From: an uncultured Victivallales bacterium
Lineage (GTDB): Bacteria > Verrucomicrobiota > Lentisphaeria > Oligosphaerales > JAFGRS01
Length of the DNA: 5,702 nucleotides
Direction: 5' to 3'
NCBI GenBank assembly: GCA_903834675.1
Contig: CAILKC010000102.1
Location: 1 to 5,702 of the forward strand
Of this stretch, positions 1-5,695 are shown piece after piece. The notes beneath the pieces are model-generated. The model did not search any database, was not told the DNA's origin, and worked only from the letters and a program-made list of their open reading frames with translations. The first letter of the stretch is position 1, and every line of letters begins with the position of its first letter. Made by a program: the position numbers and the translations under genes.

Positions 1-100
1 CCGCTGGATCTGGCAGACGTCCGCCGTGATGCTGCTTGCCGCCCTGGAGCCCGCGATGCCCAGCCCGTTTCGGGCGGGTTCGCGGTATCCCCATGTACGG
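1..100. other. Left-edge intergenic sequence upstream of the candidate 6S RNA
   Basis: No gene is recognised here. Two plus-strand frames are open from the edge, but neither translation resembles a known protein and both run into the structured RNA candidate, so I do not call them. A small hairpin sits at 63-75 (GCCCG, loop TTT, CGGGC). It lacks a T-run, so it is only a weak terminator candidate for a gene lying further left. A TATCCC element at 86-91 lies about 10 nt before the inferred RNA start and could serve as its -10 box, but I see no convincing -35 box. Confidence 0.4.
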
Positions 101-320
101 CGGAAGCCCCGGCAGGGGCCGGTGCGGACCGCCGGCTCCAGCGTGCCTACCACCCGGAAAGAGAAGCAGCCCTGGGCCCCAGCGGGGGCAGGTCAGCTCC
201 GTAGGGGCTTCTGCCCGGCACGGCGGGGCGCTAGAGGCTCGACTACATACCCGCGTCGCGACCGGCCTGCGCCCTGGAAGTCTCCTACAAGGGTCCAGGG
301 CACAGCCCTGCGGTGTCTTG
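101..320 (+). ncRNA. ssrS: Candidate 6S RNA (regulator of RNA polymerase)
   Basis: 6S RNA mimics an open promoter and binds the housekeeping sigma form of RNA polymerase, damping transcription in stationary phase. What is visible: GCAGGG (112-117) pairs with CCCTGC (306-311), GTGC (122-125) with GCAC (300-303), and AAG (104-106) with CTT (317-319), giving an interrupted closing stem around a roughly 200 nt interior. The 3' strand holds a strong hairpin, GCCCTGGA (271-278) with TCCAGGGC (294-301). After it comes ACAGCCCTGCGGTGTCTTGG, close to the E. coli 6S 3' end ACAGCCTGCGGCGGCATCTC, which also follows a small hairpin. (The last base of this hairpin and the GCAC pairing compete at 300-301.) The apical arm is built from CGTGCC (142-147) with GGCACG (217-222), AGAAGC (162-167) with GCTTCT (207-212) and an inner GC stem around 176-189. 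Length is somewhat above the family's usual 180-200 nt. The match was made from memory and by hand pairing; exact ends are uncertain. Alternatives considered were SRP RNA and a cis-regulatory leader. Confidence 0.6.
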
Positions 321-359
321 GACGACCGGGGCTTGCTCGCGGAGCCATCGGGAAGCGGT

Positions 360-365
360 TATACT
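360..365 (+). promoter_or_regulatory. Possible -10 box for proC
   Basis: TATACT matches 5 of 6 positions of the sigma-70 -10 consensus and stands out in GC-rich sequence. The best nearby -35 candidate, TTGCTC at 333-338, is 21 bp away, longer than the usual 16-18 bp, so support is weak. Confidence 0.25.
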
Positions 366-536
366 GGGGCTACGAAGACGGCTCTGGCAGGGCGACGTCT
401 GCCGGGAGGATCTCACTGATCCGAACGGTTCCAGGCCTGGTCCCCGGCGCTGGGTGGTCAGGAACGGGACCGGGAGGGGGTGAGGCGGGCGGGCGTGGCT
501 AGTCAGGTTGAGGCCTGTGGTGGACGAGGATGTCGG

Positions 537-543
537 AAAGGGG
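537..543 (+). promoter_or_regulatory. Ribosome binding site deciding the proC start
   Basis: AAAGGGG ends 9 nt before the ATG at 553. The frame is also open to a TTG at 508, but the extra 15 residues do not look like a P5CR N-terminus, whereas the ATG begins directly at the Rossmann strand. The ATG is therefore preferred. Confidence 0.6.
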
Positions 544-552
544 TGTAGGCGT

Positions 553-1392
553 ATGAGACTGGCTTTCTTGGGGGCAGGCAAGATGGCGACGGCCATGGCG
601 CGGGGGCTGGCGCAGAACGGGATCGTCGGGGCTGAAGAGATGACGGCGTGCGATGTTTCGGCCGCGGCACGCTCCTGTTTCACTGAGGCGACGGGCGTAA
701 GCTGCGCTGAGGCTCCGGGGAAAGCCTTCACGCAGGCGGACATTGTGCTTCTGGCGGTGAAACCGCAGATGGCTGAGGAGGCGGCGCGCGCGTTGCCGAG
801 ATTGGGGCCGGAGGTGCTCATCATCTCAATCGCCGCGGGGGTCCCGCTGGCCCGCCTACAGGATTGGTTTGGTACGGGCCGGGTGTTGCGAGTGATGCCC
901 AACACGCCGCTGTTGGTGGGGCAGGGCGCGACGGTGTACGCACGCGGCAGCGAGGCGCGGGACGCGGATGCGGCGCGGTGCGAGCAGATTTTTGGGGGTC
1001 TGGGCAGCGTGCAGGAAGTGCCTGAGGGGTGGATGAATGCGGTTACGGCGCTCAGCGGGAGCGGTCCGGCGTATGTTTTCGAGATGGTGCAGGCGCTTAC
1101 CGATGCCGGCATTGCGGTGGGACTCCCCGCCGAGCTTGCCCTGGGATTGACGGTGCAAACGCTGGCGGGGGCGGCGGAGATGCTGCGGCAGGAACTAGGC
1201 AGCCCGGATGACTTGCGCCGGGCCGTCACCTCGCCCGGAGGCACCACCGCGGCGGGCTTGGCGGTACTGGAGGCGGGCGGTTTCCGGCCGTTGATCCGCC
1301 GGACGGTGCAAGCGGCCTACAACCGCGCCGACGAACTCGGAAAGGTCGGGGACCAGAGCTTGCCAAGTGGGCCGACCTCGGCGTCGAGGTAA
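553..1392 (+). CDS. proC: Pyrroline-5-carboxylate reductase
   Basis: Catalyses NAD(P)H-dependent reduction of 1-pyrroline-5-carboxylate to L-proline, the last step of proline synthesis, in the cytoplasm. The 279-residue product is close to the family's usual 265-280. It starts with the Rossmann motif FLGAGKMATAMARG (residues 5-18). It has LLAVKPQM (66-73), ISIAAGVPLARL (91-102) and RVMPNTPLLVGQGATVY (113-129) in the order expected for P5CR. The family signature follows: ALSGSGPAYVFEMVQALTDA (166-185), then G-I-A-V-G-L-P (186-192), with the helical dimerisation region to about 212. SPGGTTAAGLAVLEAGGF (227-244) closes the active site. After ELGK (261-264) there is a 15-residue tail rich in Ser, Pro and Gly that is not part of the conserved fold. 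The ATG at 553 was chosen over an upstream in-frame TTG (508). The gene converges with the large minus-strand gene, leaving only 22 nt and no visible terminator. No other proline genes are present, so it looks free-standing. Confidence 0.96.
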   Translation: MRLAFLGAGKMATAMARGLAQNGIVGAEEMTACDVSAAARSCFTEATGVSCAEAPGKAFTQADIVLLAVKPQMAEEAARALPRLGPEVLIISIAAGVPLARLQDWFGTGRVLRVMPNTPLLVGQGATVYARGSEARDADAARCEQIFGGLGSVQEVPEGWMNAVTALSGSGPAYVFEMVQALTDAGIAVGLPAELALGLTVQTLAGAAEMLRQELGSPDDLRRAVTSPGGTTAAGLAVLEAGGFRPLIRRTVQAAYNRADELGKVGDQSLPSGPTSASR

Positions 1393-1414
1393 CGGCCGCG
1401 GCGACACGTACGTG

Positions 1415-4400
1415 CTAGAGTTCCTCGATCCGGACCTCGTCTACCCAGTACTCGCCAGGGTGGTGGAAGAACAGGGTGAAACCGATCTGCGTGGTGCCCT
1501 CGGGCGTGGTGAAGACGTGTGGGAACAAGCGCCACTGCTCCAGCTTGTCCGTGGCCTTGGTGCCGCTCCACGAGTAGCCCGTGGTCGGGGTCACCGCCGC
1601 GCCGGTGGCAGCGCGGAAGATGACCCGGGTGATGGGCGCCTGGTCGCGCACCTGTGGGTTGAGGGTGACCGTGCGGTTGTAATGGGCCAGCACGATCCTG
1701 TAACCGGTCTTAGGCTTGACTTCCGCCGTCAGAGTTAGGCTGCCCAGGCCGCCCGGGGGCACCGTCAGGCGCACCGCCTGAGTGCCACACCAGGCCCGCT
1801 CGCTGACCAGCTCGCAGACGGCCCCGCCGCTGGCCTGCGCATTCAGGCGCTTCTGGACGTCCGCCGGGAGCAGATCGTCAAAGCTGCCGTACTGGAACGA
1901 CACCGGCTGGCCTTCGCCGCCCAGCAGCAGGGGGGCAAAGCGCTGGGGGACGTGGTAGCCGCCAAAGGTGGGGCTGACCGCGGTGTACTCGTCGGGCTCC
2001 GCGTTGCCCCGCCGAGTCCGGCAGACGTTGACCTTCCACCCGGGTCCCGGCGCCACCCCGAAAGCCGCAAACGGAATGGCTAGCTCGACCGCCCAACCGT
2101 GCGGCTGAATCATGACCGCGGAACGGGCCCGCGACTCCCACTTCACCTCGCCCTGCGCCGGGTCGCCGGTCGGGTGCGCGCCATCATAGAGACCGCCACC
2201 GGCTCCCACGGCGATCTGGTAGTAGGCTGGCGTGCCAGGCGGCTGCACGAAAACTTCGACCGCGTCATCGTCAAAGAGCTTGACCTCATCGTGGCCGGTG
2301 GTGGCCCCGATCAGCTTGCCCACAGTCGGCTCGCGCCCCTCGACGAAGACGTAGAGAGAGTCCTGATCGCAGGCCAGCTTCGCCCGTGCCCCCAGTTCCG
2401 GCGGCACCGCGCTCCTGGCCAGCAGCAGGTAGTAGGCCGGGGCCTGCTTCCAGACCGCCTCGTCGGCAAGCCCGTCGAGCGTCGGTGGCGTCGCCGCCGT
2501 CGGGGCGCTGAGTTGCAGTGGCCGGGCATTTCGGGTGAACTGATAGAAAGCGCCGTCCGGTGACACCCGCGCCGTCTCCGCCTTGTCAGCCGCGGCGATG
2601 GCCTTGGTAAAGGTCGGCGCGTAGACGGCAAGCCGCGCTTTGGCGGCCTCACGGAGCTCCACGGCAGCCTTCAGCAGCGCCACGTCTTGCTCGTTGAAGG
2701 TCGACTGTATCTCCAGACGGCCGGCGGCGATCATACCGCGCACCGTCGCCAGCATGAAATCGTGGTGATCCCGCAGGCGTGCCAGGCGCTGCTTCTCCAG
2801 GTTGGAGAGGGGCCTGGCCTCAGCCTGCTTCATCAGTGTCTCGGCTTGGTCCAGGATTGGCCAGTAAGCCGCCAGCGTCTGTCCGGGCGAGTTCATGCCT
2901 TCGATCTTACCCGCCATCGCCTTGACCGCGGGTTCCGCCACCGTCTCCCCCTCCAGCATCACCCGCCGCAAGCGCCCTTCCAGTAGGTCATAGTAGGCCT
3001 TGACCTCCACCCCGGCGGCGCCGTAAAGCGCGTCGTAGTACTGCTTTTCGAGGGCGCGGGCGTCGGCGTTGCCATCCCACATGAGGCGGGCCATCAGGTA
3101 GTGCCCCGCACCCAGTTGCTCGTAGGTCTGGCCGATGTACAGATAGCCGCCACGCATCCCAATGGCCTGCTCCGCCTTGAGGCGCTCGAGCAGATGGCTG
3201 GTCATGGGAGCCATCAGGTGTAACGACGGCGGCCCGTAGTAGTAGATGTCATACTTGGCGAACGTGCGAGTGAGGGCCACCCACTTCTTCTCGCCCTCAT
3301 GCTCCGCTTGCCAGCCTTGTCCCTGGCCGAAGGCGCTGTTGGTGGCCTGCATCAGGTAAAGCATCGGGTGCAGGGTCTTCTCGCGCACCGGGGGGCGCTG
3401 GTAGTAGCTGTACACATAGGCCCCAAGCAGCTTCCCCGGACAGGTCGGCGCGACTCTCTCAGCGATGGCGTTGTAGAAGTGCAGCATGCGGTCGGTCAGC
3501 ACCGGCATACTCGGGTCGTCCGGCAGGAACTCGCCCCCGTCCAGCGCCCGGCAGTCGGCGCACTCGCAGAAACCCCCGCCATCGTTTGGCGAAAGCGAGA
3601 ACATGTCGCGGTCAGGGTTGGCGGTGAAATAGGCCATCGCCGCCTGCGCGAAGATCTCGATCACCGCTGGGTTCGAGGTGCAAACCTGACCACCGTGCGA
3701 GCCCATGTAGTACTTCGCCTGCCGCTCGCCCCGCACCAGCGCATAGTACTCCGGATGCTCCTTGCCGTAGGTGCCCACCGGCAGAATGCCGAACCAGTTG
3801 TGCCCATGCTGCACCGAGAAGGGGTGCCCGAGCCGCAGGCGCCGCCCGTAGATGCCGTAGGTCGCGTCGGCAGGCCCGTAGGCGAGGGCCCGGTAGGACC
3901 AGCCCGGGTTGGCGGTGAGATCCACCGCCGGAATCGTGACGGTAGTGTGGCGCGGCACCACCGTCCCCAATTCATCATCCCAGGCAAATACGACCCCTAG
4001 AAAACGCTCCAGGAAGTCGTAGACTGCGCTCAGAGTGCCGGTGTTCACCGGGTAGTTGGAGCCAATCCGGGTCGGGTCGCCGTCCGTATCGCTGCCGACC
4101 AGATGCGCATCCTGCCCGAGTACCCGCAGGTGAAAGCCTTCCGGCTCCAGGTCGTCGGGCCGGACTCCCGCGGCGGTGGACGCCGCGCTGGGACCGACGA
4201 AGAGGTGGCCCGGGCCCGGGCGGACTTGCGTCACAATCGGCAGCTTGACCCCGGTGGACTGCTCGATGAACTGCTGCAACTCGTTGGCGGCGAAGCGCGC
4301 CGGGCGGGTCGCCTTCTCCGGTAGCACGATGTCGTAGCCGCTGGCGCCATCCTTGACCAGGGTCAAATCCGCCGCCACTGGGAGAACCCCGAACGCTAAG

Positions 4401-4426
4401 AACCACAGGCTGAGCCCAAGACGCAT
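1415..4426 (-). CDS. Secreted DUF4838 protein with CBM9-like C-terminal region
   Basis: A 1003-residue exported protein, probably acting on or binding polysaccharide outside the cytoplasm; its substrate is unknown. Residues 1-19 form a signal peptide (MR, hydrophobic core LGLSLWFLAFGVL, Ala-X-Ala-like end at PVAA). Residues 20-165 resemble the N-terminal alpha/beta domain that precedes catalytic barrels in alpha-glucuronidase-type and GH20-type enzymes (FAANELQQFIEQSTG; LERFLGVVFAWDDELGTVVP). The DUF4838 core runs from about 175 to 450 and holds the hallmark SLSPNDGGGFCECADCRAL (277-295), with Cys 287, 289 and 292 as a C-x-C-x2-C cluster that may bind metal. Residues 455-625 are mostly helical. 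Residues 638-835 look like a carbohydrate-binding module 9-like domain (TLDGLADEAVWKQAP; FDDDAVEVFVQPPGTPAYYQ; GWAVELAIPFAAFG). Residues 840-1003 are a beta-rich, probably jelly-roll domain ending YWVDEVRIEEL. No membrane anchor, sortase signal or secretion tail is visible. DUF4838 proteins are mostly uncharacterised; glycosidase activity is inference. The ATG at 4426 follows a perfectly spaced Shine-Dalgarno site. Confidence 0.9.
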   Translation of the reverse strand: MRLGLSLWFLAFGVLPVAADLTLVKDGASGYDIVLPEKATRPARFAANELQQFIEQSTGVKLPIVTQVRPGPGHLFVGPSAASTAAGVRPDDLEPEGFHLRVLGQDAHLVGSDTDGDPTRIGSNYPVNTGTLSAVYDFLERFLGVVFAWDDELGTVVPRHTTVTIPAVDLTANPGWSYRALAYGPADATYGIYGRRLRLGHPFSVQHGHNWFGILPVGTYGKEHPEYYALVRGERQAKYYMGSHGGQVCTSNPAVIEIFAQAAMAYFTANPDRDMFSLSPNDGGGFCECADCRALDGGEFLPDDPSMPVLTDRMLHFYNAIAERVAPTCPGKLLGAYVYSYYQRPPVREKTLHPMLYLMQATNSAFGQGQGWQAEHEGEKKWVALTRTFAKYDIYYYGPPSLHLMAPMTSHLLERLKAEQAIGMRGGYLYIGQTYEQLGAGHYLMARLMWDGNADARALEKQYYDALYGAAGVEVKAYYDLLEGRLRRVMLEGETVAEPAVKAMAGKIEGMNSPGQTLAAYWPILDQAETLMKQAEARPLSNLEKQRLARLRDHHDFMLATVRGMIAAGRLEIQSTFNEQDVALLKAAVELREAAKARLAVYAPTFTKAIAAADKAETARVSPDGAFYQFTRNARPLQLSAPTAATPPTLDGLADEAVWKQAPAYYLLLARSAVPPELGARAKLACDQDSLYVFVEGREPTVGKLIGATTGHDEVKLFDDDAVEVFVQPPGTPAYYQIAVGAGGGLYDGAHPTGDPAQGEVKWESRARSAVMIQPHGWAVELAIPFAAFGVAPGPGWKVNVCRTRRGNAEPDEYTAVSPTFGGYHVPQRFAPLLLGGEGQPVSFQYGSFDDLLPADVQKRLNAQASGGAVCELVSERAWCGTQAVRLTVPPGGLGSLTLTAEVKPKTGYRIVLAHYNRTVTLNPQVRDQAPITRVIFRAATGAAVTPTTGYSWSGTKATDKLEQWRLFPHVFTTPEGTTQIGFTLFFHHPGEYWVDEVRIEEL

Positions 4427-4433
4427 TGGAAAG

Positions 4434-4439
4434 ACCTCC
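4434..4439 (-). promoter_or_regulatory. Ribosome binding site deciding the DUF4838 start
   Basis: GGAGGT on the minus strand lies 7 nt before the ATG at 4426. It overlaps an in-frame GTG at 4441, which would add five residues (V/M-EVFP) and has no site of its own. The ATG also begins the signal peptide directly, so the shorter form is preferred. Confidence 0.8.
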
Positions 4440-4509
4440 ACACGGAACCCCTCGAGGCTGCTAGACTCGTCTGGTCGGGGAAGGCACCCTCGCCCATACC
4501 GTCCGTTGT

Positions 4510-4538
4510 ACCATACCCCAGCAGGCCATGCTTGTCAG
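4510..4538 (-). promoter_or_regulatory. Sigma-70-type promoter for the DUF4838 gene
   Basis: Read on the minus strand, a -35 box CTGACA (4533-4538, 5 of 6 to consensus) and a -10 box TATGGT (4510-4515, 4 of 6) are separated by exactly 17 bp. Transcription would start near 4503, giving a leader of about 75 nt. No operator-like palindrome is obvious over the promoter. Confidence 0.5.
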
Positions 4539-4581
4539 GCGGCGGCAACTCTGCGCCGTGGTGCGAGGCGGCGAGTGACGG

Positions 4582-4587
4582 TATAGT
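4582..4587 (+). promoter_or_regulatory. Possible -10 box for the creatininase-family gene
   Basis: TATAGT (5 of 6 to consensus) lies about 100 nt before the plus-strand start codon. The position 17 bp upstream reads TGGTGC, a poor -35 box, so this promoter would be weak, activator-dependent or not real. Confidence 0.25.
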
Positions 4588-4612
4588 GTGCGTCCTTGAC
4601 CCCTGCGCGTTT

Positions 4613-4626
4613 CCGCCGTCCGGCGG
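4613..4626 (+). other. Small GC hairpin in the leader of the creatininase-family gene
   Basis: CCGCC and GGCGG flank a GTCC loop, about 60 nt before the start codon. There is no T-run, so it is not a terminator. It may simply be a by-product of high GC; a regulatory role is not supported by anything else here. Confidence 0.25.
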
Positions 4627-4675
4627 TTGGCCGGGCTTGCCGCCGGTCAGACCCCCGCGGTCCTGGGCGACCCAA

Positions 4676-4681
4676 GAGGAG
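4676..4681 (+). promoter_or_regulatory. Ribosome binding site deciding the creatininase-family start
   Basis: GAGGAG ends 7 nt before the ATG at 4689. The frame is open further upstream to 4596, but those 31 residues are Arg- and Pro-rich with no family resemblance, and no good site precedes them. Confidence 0.75.
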
Positions 4682-4688
4682 AGCGACC

Positions 4689-5435
4689 ATGCGTTATGAA
4701 CTGATGCGCCCCCACCAGCTTCGTCAGGCGATTGACGAGAAGTGGCCGGTTATCCTGCCCCTCGGCGTGCTCGAGTACCACAGCGAGCATCTGCCCGTGG
4801 GCATGGATACCCTCGCCGTCAGCCGCTGTTGCGAGATTCTCGAGAACGAGATGAACCTGGTGTTGCTGCCGCCGTTCTACTACGGCGCCGCCAGCTATGC
4901 GGTCGAGCCCGCCGCGCGCAACGGCTCGGTTCAGGTCGATTCGACCGTCCTTCTGCCCTTTGCCAAGGACTTGTTTAAGTCACTCATCCGTATTGGCTTC
5001 CGCAACATACATTTCATCATCCATCACCAGTCCGAGAACTTTGCGGCGGGCATGCCGACGGACCTGGCATTCAAGCTGGCGGCGCGGCAGGTGATCTTCG
5101 AGTACCTCGAGGGGCCGGCGGGCAAGGAGGGCTGGTGGGGCGACAACGCCATGGAGCACTACTACGAACAGCACGATGCCGGCACCGACCCGTTCAGCTG
5201 GATCAAAGGCCATCCCCTCATGGATGCGGACATCATTGCGCGCTTCCCCTTTGACCACGCCGGTAAGGGTGAGACTAGCCTCATGATGGCCCTCTGCCCG
5301 GAGACCGTCGACATGGGCCATTTCGATGCCAAGAAGTGGTACGTCCGTTCCGCTGCCGAGGCCTCGCGGGAACTCGGTGAAGAGGGCGTCCGCATGATCC
5401 TGGAACGCCTGCGCCGTCTCCTCAAGATCGCCTGA
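4689..5435 (+). CDS. Creatininase-family amidohydrolase with altered metal motif
   Basis: A 248-residue cytoplasmic protein of the creatininase (creatinine amidohydrolase) superfamily, whose members hydrolyse cyclic or linear amides with a two-metal centre. Visible motifs: ILPLGVLEYHSEHLPVGMD (22-40), with Glu29, His31 and Asp40 spaced exactly like the creatininase metal ligands Glu34, His36 and Asp45. DHAGKGETSLMMAL (189-202) matches the family's H-A-G-x-x-E-T-S motif, with His190 and Glu195. Between them, IHFIIHHQSENF (107-118) stands where relatives have N-G-H-G-G-N or N-G-H-Y-E-N. Here the sequence is H-H-Q-S-E-N, so the usual metal-binding His becomes Gln114 while a His occupies the position before it. 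There is no signal peptide. Length matches the family (about 240-260). The true substrate cannot be read from sequence; creatinine itself is unlikely to be safe to assume, and other members act in formamide, mycofactocin or sugar-lactam chemistry. It is divergent from the DUF4838 gene across about 260 nt and is followed 1 nt later by hairpins. Confidence 0.9.
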   Translation: MRYELMRPHQLRQAIDEKWPVILPLGVLEYHSEHLPVGMDTLAVSRCCEILENEMNLVLLPPFYYGAASYAVEPAARNGSVQVDSTVLLPFAKDLFKSLIRIGFRNIHFIIHHQSENFAAGMPTDLAFKLAARQVIFEYLEGPAGKEGWWGDNAMEHYYEQHDAGTDPFSWIKGHPLMDADIIARFPFDHAGKGETSLMMALCPETVDMGHFDAKKWYVRSAAEASRELGEEGVRMILERLRRLLKIA

Positions 5436-5461
5436 ACGGCGAGCCGTCGCGGCGGGCCGCG
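5436..5461 (+). terminator. Paired hairpins directly after the creatininase-family stop
   Basis: Two short stems follow the TGA without spacing: ACGG/CCGT around CGAG (5436-5447) and CGCGG/CCGCG around CGGG (5448-5461). The following bases, GGTCTTGTGG, contain only scattered T residues, so a classical intrinsic terminator is not certain. They may belong to the larger hairpin cluster that begins at 5469 but are not part of its repeat unit. Confidence 0.35.
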
Positions 5462-5468
5462 GGTCTTG

Positions 5469-5582
5469 TGGAGAGACGCCTGGCCTCAGGCGCGGGCGGT
5501 GGCCCCCCACCGCATCTCCAGCGGCTCTGGAGCGCCCGGGGCTCCCGGGCACTGGCCGCGAGCCGCGGCCGGTCCATTCCCC
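5469..5582 (+). repeat. Multi-hairpin repeat unit, copy 1
   Basis: Hairpins in order: H1 CGCCTG-GCCT-CAGGCG (5477-5492); H2 GCGGTGG-CCCC-CCACCGC (5496-5513); H3 CTCCAG-CGGCT-CTGGAG (5516-5532); H4 GCCCGGG-GCT-CCCGGGC (5534-5550); H5 GGCCGCG-AGC-CGCGGCC (5554-5570). H5 can be extended to about 10 bp by A-C-T at 5551-5553 pairing with G-G-T at 5571-5573 (one wobble). All five stems are perfect. Confidence 0.9.
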
Positions 5583-5695
5583 TGGAGAGACGCCTGGCCT
5601 CAGGCGCGGGCGGTGGAGCCCACCGCATCTCCAGCGGCTCTGGAGCGCCCGGGGCTCCCGGGCACTGGCCGCGAGCCGCGGCCGGTCCATTCCCC
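5583..5695 (+). repeat. Multi-hairpin repeat unit, copy 2
   Basis: Same five hairpins: H1 5591-5606, H2 5610-5626, H3 5629-5645, H4 5647-5663 and H5 5667-5683. The H2 loop is AGC instead of CCCC, making the unit 113 bp while leaving the 7 bp H2 stem intact. No other difference from copy 1 is seen. A third copy begins at 5696. Confidence 0.9.

Larger units (their letters stand above)
321..552 (+). other. Intergenic or leader region before proC
   Basis: This stretch has no convincing ORF of its own. It contains a TATACT element (360-365) that could start a proC transcript, a 5 bp hairpin GGATC/GATCC (408-422), a possible GGCAG/CTGCC stem (386-403) and a perfect 10 bp palindrome CCAGGCCTGG (431-440). 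If transcription starts near 372, the proC mRNA would carry a leader of about 180 nt, long enough for regulation, but I recognise no riboswitch class in it. Confidence 0.4.

Noticed and set aside
150..200. SRP (4.5S) RNA, because GGAAAGAGAAGCAGCC and CAGGTCAG resemble its conserved loop
   Set aside because: The two segments are in the wrong order and do not pair as the SRP helix 8 internal loops; the overall pairing fits 6S RNA better.
1..204. Open plus-strand frame from the left edge, as a possible gene end
   Set aside because: The translation resembles no known protein, and it ends inside the strongly paired RNA candidate; another frame is equally open, as expected at high GC.
26..502. Plus-strand ORF of 158 residues
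   Set aside because: Composition is Arg/Gly/Pro-rich without domain features or a good ribosome binding site, and it spans the structured RNA candidate.
285..1247. Long minus-strand ORF of 320 residues opposite proC
   Set aside because: It is the antisense shadow of proC: low-complexity Ser/Ala/Pro-rich translation with no recognisable family, while the plus strand has every P5CR motif.
4207..4222. Nested palindrome of GGGCCC and CCCGGG type
   Set aside because: It lies within the DUF4838 coding sequence and encodes an ordinary Pro-Gly-Pro-Gly stretch; GC-rich codon use explains it.
4980..5690. Minus-strand ORF of 236 residues across the repeat array and the creatininase-family gene
   Set aside because: The repeated Pro/Arg/Gly peptide segments come from the hairpin repeat; the 113 bp copy shifts frame, and the rest is antisense to a confident gene.
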